Below, in pieces: positions 33,845 to 42,763 of a DNA stretch of 64,000 nt. The stretch's first letter is position 1. Each line of letters opens with the position of its first letter. Position numbers and translations under genes: made by a program. The stretch is taken from the NCBI RefSeq assembly GCF_902459535.1, contig NZ_LR699554.1:2790001-2854000 (forward strand). The letters are read 5' to 3'. The notes under the pieces are model-generated. The model saw nothing but the letters and a program-made list of their open reading frames with translations, searched no databases and had not been told where the DNA came from. The DNA is from Paraburkholderia dioscoreae. Its GTDB lineage: Bacteria > Pseudomonadota > Gammaproteobacteria > Burkholderiales > Burkholderiaceae.

Positions 33845-34948
33845 CTATACCTGAAAGTGGTCCCTCAGTACGCCGACAATCCGTCCAGACGCGTGGCCGT
33901 CGCCATAAGGTGACACGCCTCGCGCCATCCGCCTGTATTCGGCCGGGTCGTCGAGTAGCCGTTGTGTGTTCGAAACAATGTCCGCATAATCCGTACCCAC
34001 GAGTTTGACGACCTCCTGCGCGACCGCCTCCGGGCGTTCCGTCTCGTGCCGCAGCACGAGTACCGGCTTGCCGAGCGCGGGCGCCTCCTCCTGCACGCCG
34101 CCGGAGTCGGTCAGAATCAGATAGGCCCGCTTCATCGCCGCCACGAACGGCAAATAGTCAAGCGGCTCGCAGAGGGTAATCCGGGGGTGTTTGTCGAGAT
34201 GCGCGTAGGCCGCTTCACGCACGTTCGGATTCGGATGAACGGGATAGAGAACATGAACATCCTGATTGTTATCGGCGATCGTTTTGAGTGCTCTCAGGAT
34301 GTTTTGAAAAGCCTCGCCGAAATTCTCGCGACGGTGCGAAGTCACCAGAATCAGCCGGCTATCTCCGTTGAAAGGCACCGCGCCGTCGCACCGCTCAGCC
34401 ACGTCCAACAAGGCGTCGATGACCGTGTTCCCGGTGACGAACACGCTCGCCGCATCAATACCTTCCGCGAGCAGATTGCGTTTCGCGGTTTCCGTCGGCG
34501 CGAAATGCCAGCGCGCAAGTCGACTCGCCACCACGCGATTCATTTCCTCCGGAAACGGATTCGAAAGATCGCCTGTTCTGAGCCCGGCTTCGACATGTCC
34601 GACCGGCACGCGCCGGTAAAAGGACGCGAGCGCCGCCGTCAGCACAGTGGTCGTGTCGCCCTGCGCGAGTAGCACGTCGGGCTGTTCGGCGGCGAGCACC
34701 TCGTCGAGCCGGACCATGAGCCGCGAAGTCAGCATGGGCAAAGACTGATTGGGCTGCATGATGTCGAGATCGATATCGGCCTTAATCTCGAACAGCCGCA
34801 ATACCTGATCGAGCATGCCGCGATGCTGCGCGGTTGCCAGCACGCGGCAGTCGGCCCACTCCTCGCGTTGCAACTGCTTGACGAGCGGCGCCATTTTCAC
34901 TGCTTCAGGACGGGTTCCTACAGTAACGATGATCTTACGTTTTTTCAC
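33845..34948 (-). CDS. wecB: UDP-N-acetylglucosamine 2-epimerase (non-hydrolysing)
   Basis: A 367-residue GT-B-fold epimerase that interconverts UDP-GlcNAc and UDP-ManNAc. It has VGTRPEAVKMAPLV at the start, LAQGDTTTVL, GHVEAGLRTGDLSNPFPEE and the C-terminal DSGGVQEEAPALGKPVLVLR. The start is GTG 34948, with GGAAGA six bases upstream; upstream in-frame ATGs would enter the methyltransferase gene. It is the last gene of the polysaccharide island and would supply a ManNAc-type precursor. Confidence 0.92.
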   Translation of the reverse strand: MKKRKIIVTVGTRPEAVKMAPLVKQLQREEWADCRVLATAQHRGMLDQVLRLFEIKADIDLDIMQPNQSLPMLTSRLMVRLDEVLAAEQPDVLLAQGDTTTVLTAALASFYRRVPVGHVEAGLRTGDLSNPFPEEMNRVVASRLARWHFAPTETAKRNLLAEGIDAASVFVTGNTVIDALLDVAERCDGAVPFNGDSRLILVTSHRRENFGEAFQNILRALKTIADNNQDVHVLYPVHPNPNVREAAYAHLDKHPRITLCEPLDYLPFVAAMKRAYLILTDSGGVQEEAPALGKPVLVLRHETERPEAVAQEVVKLVGTDYADIVSNTQRLLDDPAEYRRMARGVSPYGDGHASGRIVGVLRDHFQV

Positions 34949-34992
34949 AGAGTCTTCCGGTATTAAACTTGAAGGGTGGTGTCTTGAAGTGG

Positions 34993-36126
34993 TCATGCCC
35001 GACCGATGAACCGGCAGATCGCCGACCTGAGCCGCCATGTCTTTGAGCGAAGCATCGTGTCCCTTTGGCTCGCGACGCCGTCCGCAATTGCCCGGACTTC
35101 GGTCAGGAGCCTTGCGCAATCTTCCCGTTCGGTCCGCAGCCGTTCAATGCAGGCGCGAAGCACCATGATTTCCGCTGACAGGGCGCCACATTCCTCCTTC
35201 AGTTCGGTTATGGTTTCCCCCCGCTCGGAGTAGGCCTGTGTCAGTTCGGCAATTGTCTGATCCCGCTCGGCGAGCGTCTCTTGCGAGCGCGCCTGCTTGT
35301 CCTTCTCCGCGTCGCATTCTGCCCGTACATCCTGCAGAGTCTTTAAAGTCGCCTCGAGTTGCGCGTTCGTCGCAGCCTGCTCGTCACGTGTCCGGGCAAG
35401 CTGCTCTCTGTCCGAGGCGTGCTGTTGGGCAATGATCTGGCCGCGCTCTTGCGCGAACGCCTCATAGGTATCGTCGCCGATAAAGAAATTGCGTAGGTCC
35501 GGCCGGGTGTCGCCGAGTGACGAGAGCCTCGCATAAACGAGCAATATCTGCTTACCGTTCCAATAGTTGATATTGACCTTCGCCGCGTCAACAACGCGGC
35601 AGGCGACGGCAGCGAAACCGGGCACCGGGCAGATGGGAATGTTGTCGAGATCGAACGTGAAGAAGTGCTCGGGAATCCGGTCATATTCCTGAAACGGCAG
35701 AAGCAGAACCAGAAAACGCTTCGTATGCTTCGCGAGGCGCGCCACGACGTCGAACGGGTGATCGAAATGCTCAAGCGTATTCGACGAAAAAATCACGTCG
35801 TAGTCGTCGAGGTCGTCGAGAGCCTGCGCCTTGAAACGCCTATTCGGGAAAGATGCCTGGGCCTTCCCGATCGCCACTTCCGAAATATCGATGCCGGTGA
35901 TGGAGTTCAAGCCGAGCCATTTGCTCAGTTCGTCTACGCCCTGTCCCTCGGCGCAACCCCAGTCGCAGATATCCCATTGCTCCCGCAACGCCTGATCCTT
36001 GAACCAGCCCGGCATCAGCCTGGCCGCCAGCATCGCGAAGAATCGGGTTTGCCCATGTCCGCCGGCGGAGACCCAATCGGTCGTGAAGCGATAGTCCCAG
36101 TACTGCTTTGAATTAATGTCTGTCAT
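34993..36126 (-). CDS. SAM methyltransferase with C-terminal coiled coil (WbdD-like chain terminator candidate)
   Basis: A 377-residue protein. Residues 40-220 form a class-I methyltransferase: CDWGCAEGQGVDEL (about 53-66), a following acidic GIDISEVAIG, and SSNTLEHFDHPFDV. From about 222 to 350 there is a long heptad-rich coiled coil with many Gln, Glu and Arg (e.g. TLAERDQTIAELTQAYSERG). The protein ends SKTWRLRSAICRFIGRA, an amphipathic tail. The plan recalls WbdD, in which a methyltransferase caps the O-antigen chain and a coiled coil acts as a ruler, though no kinase domain is visible. It sits between wecB and the glycosyltransferase gene. ATG 36126 starts MTDINSKQYWDYRF. Confidence 0.8.
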   Translation of the reverse strand: MTDINSKQYWDYRFTTDWVSAGGHGQTRFFAMLAARLMPGWFKDQALREQWDICDWGCAEGQGVDELSKWLGLNSITGIDISEVAIGKAQASFPNRRFKAQALDDLDDYDVIFSSNTLEHFDHPFDVVARLAKHTKRFLVLLLPFQEYDRIPEHFFTFDLDNIPICPVPGFAAVACRVVDAAKVNINYWNGKQILLVYARLSSLGDTRPDLRNFFIGDDTYEAFAQERGQIIAQQHASDREQLARTRDEQAATNAQLEATLKTLQDVRAECDAEKDKQARSQETLAERDQTIAELTQAYSERGETITELKEECGALSAEIMVLRACIERLRTEREDCARLLTEVRAIADGVASQRDTMLRSKTWRLRSAICRFIGRA

Positions 36127-36213
36127 TAAAAGGCGTATTGGTCTGTCTATACCACCGAATTCAATGCACGAGCGCTCCATCGCGCGCAAGCGTCCCGATA
36201 CGATCAGAAAGGC

Positions 36214-38934
36214 CTAGTCGACGGTGAGCGTGCTTTCGATGACTTCACGCCAGCGGCCCTCCCACGCCTTCTTCGCAAACGCGGACGACGATTCGATCCC
36301 ATGAGCGGCAAGTCTGGCGAGTGTTGCCCGGTCATCCGCCAGTTCTTCGATCGCGGCGGCAAGCTCGAAATAGTCCGCGCGGATCAGCTTGCCGTTATAG
36401 CCGTCGACGATCAGATTCGGCAGTCCGCCAACGTTGGTTGCAATGACCGCATTATTGGTCGCCAGCGCCTCGATACACGACAGGGATGTGCCTTCCGAAT
36501 ACATGGTGGGCACCAGCACAATATGGCTATCGACGTAGGCTTTGTGCATATCCTCCATGTCATATTCGATCCAGCTCACTTTGTGCGGATGGCGCGCCAC
36601 GAATGCTTTTACCGCCTCCGCGTCGCGATCGATTGCCTGTCCGCACAGCACAAGACGGATATCCGTGCGCCGCGAGAACAAAAGATTGAACGCGGTGATA
36701 GTCAGATAAAGGCCTCTGGCTTCATAAAGCCGGCGTGGCAGGAGAACGCATAACTCCTCTGCTTCGAAATTCTTCGGATTGTTTCCGAATGAATCGAGAT
36801 CGACGTAGTTAGGAACGTAGGTCAGCGTATTGGCGAGGCCCCAGTCATAGGTTCGCACCCAATTGATGAAATTCGTATCCACGCAAACGCATCGATCACT
36901 GTTGCGAAGCGCGCGGAAAAGCGTTTCATAGCGGCCTCGATCGAACGTCGCGAGATTATTGGATGCCCCGTCCCAATGGATACCGTGGTTGATCGCGATG
37001 ACGCGCCTGTTTTTTCCAAGCGACGCGGCGAGCTCAGTGGGCGACGCGATAATGAGATCGGCGTCTGCACAGAATTCGGCGTATTTGCTCGACAGGGTCT
37101 CCAGATCAAGGTTGTCCACGGCGCTCACTCCGATCACCTTGATGCCGCGGAAATCGCGCTCAAAAGGCTCCCAGGCATTCTGCAAGAGGCGCACCTCGTA
37201 CCCCATGCCGCCGAGTACGACGGCGAGATCGTAGACGTAGCGCTCGGCCCCGCCCTTATAGACGGTTTCGCCCTTCCAGTCGTAGAAGTTGACGTTGACG
37301 ATGTCTACCTTGATGGCGCGCCGCACGGAGGTGGGTATCAGCCTTGCGACGTTCGTCGCATTCACCCGTCTGAGCAAAGGCGCGTGAAGCACCGGCCAGG
37401 CGTGCATGCGCGCGACCTCTGCGGACGCCGAAGTGTACGCATTCGCCCACTGCCCGCCGGCAACGGCATCAACGAAGTCGATGCCAGACGCGACGATGAC
37501 CGCGTGTTCGTATTCCCTGATGGTGCGGGTCGGCGTTCCAATCACCGGCTTGCCTGCCGCCAGATACTCGAACAGCTTCAGAGGCGAAACAGGGTCGGTC
37601 TTCTCGCTCACAATGAACGGAACGATACCGACATCGATCCAGGCGAGATAATGCTTCAGTTCGGAGTACGGTTTCGGACCCAGGTGAATGAAATTGTCGA
37701 ACGCCTTCAGCCGGGCCATGCGCTCCTGAACCTCGACACCGTATTGCGGCTCGAAAGCGACAACAGGACCGACGAACAGCAACACAACGTCGTCGAGCCG
37801 CACTATTTCGTCTAGCAGATCGAAATCGAGCAGTTCGGAAATTGCGCCGTGATAGCCGACAACCCGCCGGCTTACCGCCATGTCGTGCAATTTTTCCGGC
37901 ACGTCACATCGTTCGCGCTCCCCGTGAAGAAAGTCCTCGGGATAAACCCCGTTTTCCAGCAGCAGCGCGTTCGTGACCTTCGCGCGGTTCGCGTCGTACA
38001 GCCGGTTTGACGAAAACAGGCAGACATTCGCTATGTACAGCAAAAGCTCATGGTCGCTACGCATGACCTCGGAATAGTTGGCGAAGATGGTCAGATCATC
38101 GAGTACGTCGTAGATCGTGAATGCAGAGCGGCAGATATCAGCAACGTATTTGAAACCGGGCCAGTGCAGATAGAGCGTGACCGGCTCGTCCTGGAAATAG
38201 CCGAGGAAATCCTCGACCATGTTGGAAACATAAAGGTTCGTTGACGCGGGCCGGATGAACGGATAAGGACCGCCGTATTCCAGCATCACGCAGAGATAAC
38301 CCGCTTTGGCGAACTCGGCCATGATGTGGTCGGGACGCTGTTTGAGCGAAAGATCGTAGGCAACCGGGCACAGTACGACACCCCGGCGCCCGGAATGAGT
38401 CGCGAGCAGGCGACTGATCTGGTGCCTTCTCTGTTTCGAGGGATCCTTGGCGTAGCTGCTGAAATAGGCTGCCTGGGCGCGCGTGTGGGCCTCATAGTCG
38501 CCATTGGTAACAGGCACGACCTCGGTCGTGGCAATCTGCTGGATGGCAGCACCCGTTCCAACCGGCGTTCTGTAGCGCGCCGCTACCGCATAAACTGCAC
38601 TCGCAATGCGCCGCATGGGAGCGGTCAGTTTCCACGAACTGCTTTCGAATACTTCGCTAAGGGCGCCCTGCGTCCGCTCGCGCTCGCGAACCTCAAGCAC
38701 AAGTTCGCTCGATATGTTATTCAGCGAGCGCTTGAGGGCGTGGATCTCCGATAGTGCGTCCGACAGCCGCCTCGCGAGCGTATAGCGGTCTTTGCGCGCG
38801 AGACGCTGCGCCTCTGCAACCTGATTATGTTGCTCGATGAGGGTATCCGCGTCGGGCGTCGGAAGGCTCAACTTTGCAAATGATCCGTAGGTTTGTTTCT
38901 GCGTGGTGTCTAGTGTCACTTCTTGCTCATTCAT
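36214..38934 (-). CDS. Two-domain glycosyltransferase with N-terminal coiled coil
   Basis: A 906-residue protein. Residues 30-96 are helical and coiled-coil-like, ending in SSSWKLTAPMRR (98-109), a motif similar to the tail of the neighbouring methyltransferase. A first GT-B-like domain follows (VYPEDFLHGERERC, LLFVGPVVAFEPQYG, HLGPKPYSELKHYLAWIDVGIVP). The C-terminal third is a family-4 glycosyltransferase (GGAERYVYDLAVVLGGMGYE, IAINHGIHWDGAS, VLLPRRLYEARGLYL and EGTSLSCIEALATNNAVIAT). It would add two sugars, or polymerise a two-sugar repeat, on a lipid carrier at the inner membrane. GAGG six bases before ATG 38934 supports the start. Confidence 0.85.
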   Translation of the reverse strand: MNEQEVTLDTTQKQTYGSFAKLSLPTPDADTLIEQHNQVAEAQRLARKDRYTLARRLSDALSEIHALKRSLNNISSELVLEVRERERTQGALSEVFESSSWKLTAPMRRIASAVYAVAARYRTPVGTGAAIQQIATTEVVPVTNGDYEAHTRAQAAYFSSYAKDPSKQRRHQISRLLATHSGRRGVVLCPVAYDLSLKQRPDHIMAEFAKAGYLCVMLEYGGPYPFIRPASTNLYVSNMVEDFLGYFQDEPVTLYLHWPGFKYVADICRSAFTIYDVLDDLTIFANYSEVMRSDHELLLYIANVCLFSSNRLYDANRAKVTNALLLENGVYPEDFLHGERERCDVPEKLHDMAVSRRVVGYHGAISELLDFDLLDEIVRLDDVVLLFVGPVVAFEPQYGVEVQERMARLKAFDNFIHLGPKPYSELKHYLAWIDVGIVPFIVSEKTDPVSPLKLFEYLAAGKPVIGTPTRTIREYEHAVIVASGIDFVDAVAGGQWANAYTSASAEVARMHAWPVLHAPLLRRVNATNVARLIPTSVRRAIKVDIVNVNFYDWKGETVYKGGAERYVYDLAVVLGGMGYEVRLLQNAWEPFERDFRGIKVIGVSAVDNLDLETLSSKYAEFCADADLIIASPTELAASLGKNRRVIAINHGIHWDGASNNLATFDRGRYETLFRALRNSDRCVCVDTNFINWVRTYDWGLANTLTYVPNYVDLDSFGNNPKNFEAEELCVLLPRRLYEARGLYLTITAFNLLFSRRTDIRLVLCGQAIDRDAEAVKAFVARHPHKVSWIEYDMEDMHKAYVDSHIVLVPTMYSEGTSLSCIEALATNNAVIATNVGGLPNLIVDGYNGKLIRADYFELAAAIEELADDRATLARLAAHGIESSSAFAKKAWEGRWREVIESTLTVD

Positions 38935-38983
38935 GGCCAACCTCAAAAGTCGCCGTTACCCGTGTTTGTTCTTCCCCAGGCCG

Positions 38984-40336
38984 TCATTGCTTATCAAGAG
39001 GCATTTCTTCCATGCATAATTTCTCTGTGATGTCCGGCAGGAACAGCCCGTATCTACCGCTTTGCACATGCGAAGAGAAATAGCAGGCTCCCTCGATATA
39101 TTCGTAGTATTGCGGCACCGCCCCAGACCGGTCTTCGAGTGCTGCCACGAGCAGATATCTGCCTGCGTTGAGCTGGTTTCTCAGGCAAAACTCGATTTCG
39201 ATTTCGCTGCCGTCGCAATCGAAGTCAATGCTTTTCTCGTCGTATGTGGTCCGCACGATCAGATCCGTGCCTTTGGTATCCTTGATGGAGAACGCCACGC
39301 TCAAGGCGCGACGATCAATGCCTTCCGGGACATGGATCACGAAGCGGACGATCATCGGCTCGAATGCCGCGAACACGCTCTGTTGCTGGCGGGATGAGTC
39401 CAGGACTTGCGCCGATACGATTGATCCGACGTGCGTCCCCCAGTGATTGATGGGTTCGTCACCGGCGATGGAGGCGACTGGTCTCACGCTTTCCTTCGCA
39501 TCTTCTTCCAACGCGGTCGCGCCGTCTGCCGATTGGCGGGACACGCCGATGGGCTCGCCTTCGCCGAGTCCTTCGGACATGAACTGCGTGTATTGCGCAG
39601 TAACCGCAAACGCGTTGCCCTCCATCCGCACCCGTCCGCCGTCGAGCCAGATGGCGCGCTCGCACAAGGTTCGCACCGAGCCCACGTCATGCGACACGAA
39701 AAGAATCGTGACGCCGGACTCCTTGAGTTCCTTGATCTTGTTGAAGCATTTGGCCTGGAAGCGCGCGTCGCCCACGGCAAGGGCTTCGTCGATAATCAAT
39801 ACTGCCGGGTCGACGTGAATGGCAACCGCGAATGCTAACCGCACGTACATACCGCTCGAATAGGTTTTGACCGGCTGATCGATGAAATCGCCGATTTCCG
39901 CGAACTTCTCAATGCTGGCGAATTTCCGTTCGATCTGCGCAGCCGTCATTCCCAGCATTGCCGCGTTCAGATAGACATTTTCCCGGCCGGAAAACTCGAC
40001 GTTGAAACCCGCTCCCAATTCGAGCAGTGCGGCCACGCGACCGTTGATCGCGATGTCGCCTGCGGTGGGGCGCAGCGTTCCGCATATGATTTGCAAAAGA
40101 GTGGATTTGCCGGAGCCGTTGCGCCCGATAATGCCGACTGTCTCGCCCCGGGTCACTGACAGCGACACATCGCGAAGCGCCCAGAATTCCCTGGCGTACC
40201 CGGTACGTCTCGGGAAAACGATATGCTTGAGCCGGTCGAGCGGCGTTTCGTAGATATCGAAGCGCTTCGAGGCATGGTTCACCTTAATCGTCGTTTCAGG
40301 CCTGTCGGGTTGATTCATTTCCATGAGCGCGGGCAT
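38984..40336 (-). CDS. wzt: Polysaccharide ABC exporter ATPase with C-terminal cargo domain (Wzt)
   Basis: A 450-residue ATPase. The nucleotide-binding domain covers about 20-260 with GIIGRNGSGKSTLL, SSGMYVRLAFAVAIHVDP and LIIDEALAVGD. After it, residues from about 300 form an extra beta-rich domain (GTHVGSIVSAQVLDSS and VIHVPEGIDRRALSVAFSIKD), the Wzt_C carbohydrate-binding module. Wzt proteins with this module recognise the finished chain end before export. It starts inside the wzm stop codon (TAATG), so the two are translationally coupled. Confidence 0.92.
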   Translation of the reverse strand: MPALMEMNQPDRPETTIKVNHASKRFDIYETPLDRLKHIVFPRRTGYAREFWALRDVSLSVTRGETVGIIGRNGSGKSTLLQIICGTLRPTAGDIAINGRVAALLELGAGFNVEFSGRENVYLNAAMLGMTAAQIERKFASIEKFAEIGDFIDQPVKTYSSGMYVRLAFAVAIHVDPAVLIIDEALAVGDARFQAKCFNKIKELKESGVTILFVSHDVGSVRTLCERAIWLDGGRVRMEGNAFAVTAQYTQFMSEGLGEGEPIGVSRQSADGATALEEDAKESVRPVASIAGDEPINHWGTHVGSIVSAQVLDSSRQQQSVFAAFEPMIVRFVIHVPEGIDRRALSVAFSIKDTKGTDLIVRTTYDEKSIDFDCDGSEIEIEFCLRNQLNAGRYLLVAALEDRSGAVPQYYEYIEGACYFSSHVQSGRYGLFLPDITEKLCMEEMPLDKQ

Positions 40337-41184
40337 TACAGGACGTCCGCGAATCCTTCGCGTGTCTTCTGGAACCAGGCCAGACAGAGCCACGCGAAAG
40401 CAACGCTGCACAACAGGTAAACTGCGATCCCGAAGAAATCCGGCAAATCGCCATTGATCATGACCGCCCGTGCCTGCTCGATGATGAACGTCAGCGGGTT
40501 GGCTAGAATCAGCGCCCTGAAAGCAGGGGTTAGAGTGTTGAGAGCATAAAATACCGGCGACAGGAACATCAGCATCGATGAGAGCAGCGTCGTGATATAC
40601 GTCAGGTCACGCACGTAGACACCGGTGGCGGCGAATAGCCAACCCACGCCCACACCGACGAAAGCGAGCGGAATAAAGAGCGCCGGCAAAAAGACGATCG
40701 TCCACTGAAGCTTTCCATATACGCACAGTGCAAACACGATCCAGACGGCAAAGCTCGTCAGGAAGTGAAACGCCGCCGACGCCACTGCGATCCACGGCAG
40801 GATTTCCAGCGGAAAAACGACCTTCGTCACGTAGTTGACGTTGGTCGTAATAATGGCCGGCGCCCTATTCAGACACTCGGCAAAAAAATTGAAAAGAATG
40901 AGCCCCGCGAACAGGATCACGGCGAACTGAAAACTATTGTCGGTTCCCGGCCAGCGCGATTTCAACAGCGTGCCGAAAACAACTGTGTACATTGCGAGCA
41001 TGATCAACGGCTGAACGATGGACCACGTCAGTCCCATTACCGACCCGCGATAACGGCTCAATACGTCACGTTTGGTGAGTGCGACGATAAGCTGGCGTTG
41101 CTGCCAGGGAAGCAGGAAGAGCGTGCCAAAATGAGCCCGCGGATGAGATTCCTCGCGGCCGTCATGCTTATAGGTGAAGCTCAT
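40336..41184 (-). CDS. wzm: Polysaccharide ABC exporter permease (Wzm)
   Basis: A 282-residue inner-membrane protein with six hydrophobic segments. It has LPWQQRQLIVALTKRDVLSRYRGSVMGLTW near the start and RDLTYITTLLSSMLMFLSPVFYAL, characteristic of the ABC-2 exporters of O-antigen and teichoic acid. It starts MSFTYKHDGREE at ATG 41184 and leads the operon wzm-wzt-GT-methyltransferase-wecB. The 390-base upstream region would hold the promoter. Confidence 0.9.
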   Translation of the reverse strand: MSFTYKHDGREESHPRAHFGTLFLLPWQQRQLIVALTKRDVLSRYRGSVMGLTWSIVQPLIMLAMYTVVFGTLLKSRWPGTDNSFQFAVILFAGLILFNFFAECLNRAPAIITTNVNYVTKVVFPLEILPWIAVASAAFHFLTSFAVWIVFALCVYGKLQWTIVFLPALFIPLAFVGVGVGWLFAATGVYVRDLTYITTLLSSMLMFLSPVFYALNTLTPAFRALILANPLTFIIEQARAVMINGDLPDFFGIAVYLLCSVAFAWLCLAWFQKTREGFADVL

Positions 41185-41574
41185 ATGGACAGATCGCCTC
41201 GAACAGCGCTGGCTGGTTTAACGGTCGACAAAGGAATAGATGATGCGGCATCGGACGAACTTGCCAGAGCCGAGATCGATGTTACAGCCAGGGTGCCCAG
41301 CAGGATGCTGCGAAAGCGCGGAGACTAGCGCAAGAAAACACGGAATTTTCCGCACGAAAAATCAAGCAGAACGCAGGAAAATTCCACAGAAAAGAAGGCT
41401 TCCTGAGAACCGCGGTCATGCCACGCAGCGCGGCGGCGCTCCAAGTCGAACGCTAGCGGATACGAGCTATCCGCATCACGGCCCGTTGCGGGCCGGATCA
41501 AAACCGAACATCGTCGATGTTCCAGGGCAGCGCACATTCGCGCGCTGCCCGACACGCTCTCCGTATCTCAGCAA
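41185..41574. other. Gene-free region between wzm and pcaC with several hairpins
   Basis: This 390-base stretch holds no gene I can support. It contains perfect inverted repeats GCGGATA/TATCCGC (41456-41474), GGCCCG/CGGGCC (41480-41494), GAACATC/GATGTTC (41506-41522) and GGGCAGCGC/GCGCTGCCC (41525-41550). The last lies 25 bases after the pca stop and may end that operon, though there is no T-run. The part near 41320-41400 is A/T-richer and probably carries the wzm promoter. Confidence 0.5.
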
Positions 41575-41970
41575 TTACTTCTGCACCGCCGCCGCGTCGT
41601 CTTCACGAAACAGCTTGTCGGCCAAGTGAAACGCCGAATTGGCCGCCGGCACACCGCAATAAATCGCGGTTTGCAGCAGCACTTCCTTGATCTGTTCACG
41701 CGTCACGCCGTTGTTCTTCGCGGCGCGCAGATGCAGTGCGAGTTCTTCGCCGCGGTTGAGCGCGACCATCATCGCGATGGTCAGCAGACTGCGCGTGTGA
41801 CGCGGCAAACCATCACGCGTCCAGATTTCACCCCATGCATAGCGGGTGATGAAATTCTGAAACTCTTCCGTCAGTTCAGTACGGTTCGCGAGCGACCGGT
41901 CGACGTGCGCACTACCCAGCACCGCACGGCGCACACCGAGTCCGGCTTCGTAACGGTTTTCGTCGTTCAT
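41575..41970 (-). CDS. pcaC: 4-carboxymuconolactone decarboxylase PcaC
   Basis: A 131-residue enzyme of the AhpD-like carboxymuconolactone decarboxylase family. It begins with RYEAGLGVRRAVLGSAHVDRSL and continues with WTRDGLPRHTRSLLTIAMMVALNR and LHLRAAKNNGVTREQIKEVLLQTAIYCG. It converts 4-carboxymuconolactone to 3-oxoadipate enol-lactone in the protocatechuate branch of the beta-ketoadipate pathway. ATG 41970 overlaps the pcaD stop by four bases. It is the distal gene of pcaIJBDC. Confidence 0.94.
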   Translation of the reverse strand: MNDENRYEAGLGVRRAVLGSAHVDRSLANRTELTEEFQNFITRYAWGEIWTRDGLPRHTRSLLTIAMMVALNRGEELALHLRAAKNNGVTREQIKEVLLQTAIYCGVPAANSAFHLADKLFREDDAAAVQK

Positions 41971-42758
41971 TTCTGCTCCGTCAGGAAGTCGACCACGGTC
42001 TTCGTGAAAGCAGGCGCTCTTTCGATGTTGGAAATATGCGAGGCATCCAGTTCCACGTAACGCGCGCCCGCAATCGCCTGCGCCAGTTCGCGGCCTTGCG
42101 CCGGCGTCGCGGCCAGATCGTGCGTGCCGCCGATCACCAGCGCCGGCACCTTGATGCCGGGTGCCTCGGGACGCAGGTCGGCGGCGTCGATGGCTTCGCA
42201 ATTGGAGGCGTAGCCTTCCTTGTCGGTGTGCACGAACACGTCGCGAATCATGGCCAGCACCACCGGCTCGCGTTCCATATAGTCAGCCGTGAACCAGCGC
42301 GGCAGAACGGCGTCGGCCAGCGCGTGCATGCCTTCGGTGCGCGCCTTCACGGCGCGCGGCACCCACACTTCCGGCGAGCCGATGCGCGCGGCCGTATTGC
42401 ACAGCACGACGCGCTCGATCCGATCCGCGTGGCGCGCGGCCAACGCAACGCCGGTCAGGCCGCCCATCGACAGTCCGCAGAAATGCGCGCGGGCGATCTT
42501 CAGCGTATCCATCAGACCGAGCACGTCGCCGGTCAGTTGCTCGATCGTGTACGGGCCTTTCGGCGCTTCCGAGTGGCCGTGGCCGCGCGTGTCGTAGCGC
42601 AGCACGCGAAAGTGTTTCGACAGCGCCGCGACTTGCGGCGCCCACATGGACAGATCGGCGCCGAGCGAATTCGACAGAACGATCCACGGCGCGTTGCCGT
42701 GACGGTTGCCGTCGATTCGATAGTGAAGCTCGGTGCCGTTGACTGCGGCGTAAGGCAT
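41967..42758 (-). CDS. pcaD: 3-oxoadipate enol-lactonase PcaD
   Basis: A 263-residue alpha/beta hydrolase with the nucleophile elbow GLSMGG (Ser97), an oxyanion strand near PWIVLSNSLGADLSMW, an Asp in GGTHDLAA and a His in ASHISNIE. It hydrolyses the enol-lactone to 3-oxoadipate. The frame is open far upstream to 43631, but MPYAAVNGTELHY at 42758 is the family start and lies five bases after the pcaB stop. Confidence 0.94.
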   Translation of the reverse strand: MPYAAVNGTELHYRIDGNRHGNAPWIVLSNSLGADLSMWAPQVAALSKHFRVLRYDTRGHGHSEAPKGPYTIEQLTGDVLGLMDTLKIARAHFCGLSMGGLTGVALAARHADRIERVVLCNTAARIGSPEVWVPRAVKARTEGMHALADAVLPRWFTADYMEREPVVLAMIRDVFVHTDKEGYASNCEAIDAADLRPEAPGIKVPALVIGGTHDLAATPAQGRELAQAIAGARYVELDASHISNIERAPAFTKTVVDFLTEQK

Positions 42759-42763
42759 GCCCG

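Noticed and set aside
41525..41550. Hairpin after pcaC considered a definite terminator
   Set aside because: The stem is strong but no T-run follows on the minus strand, so it is only listed as a possibility.
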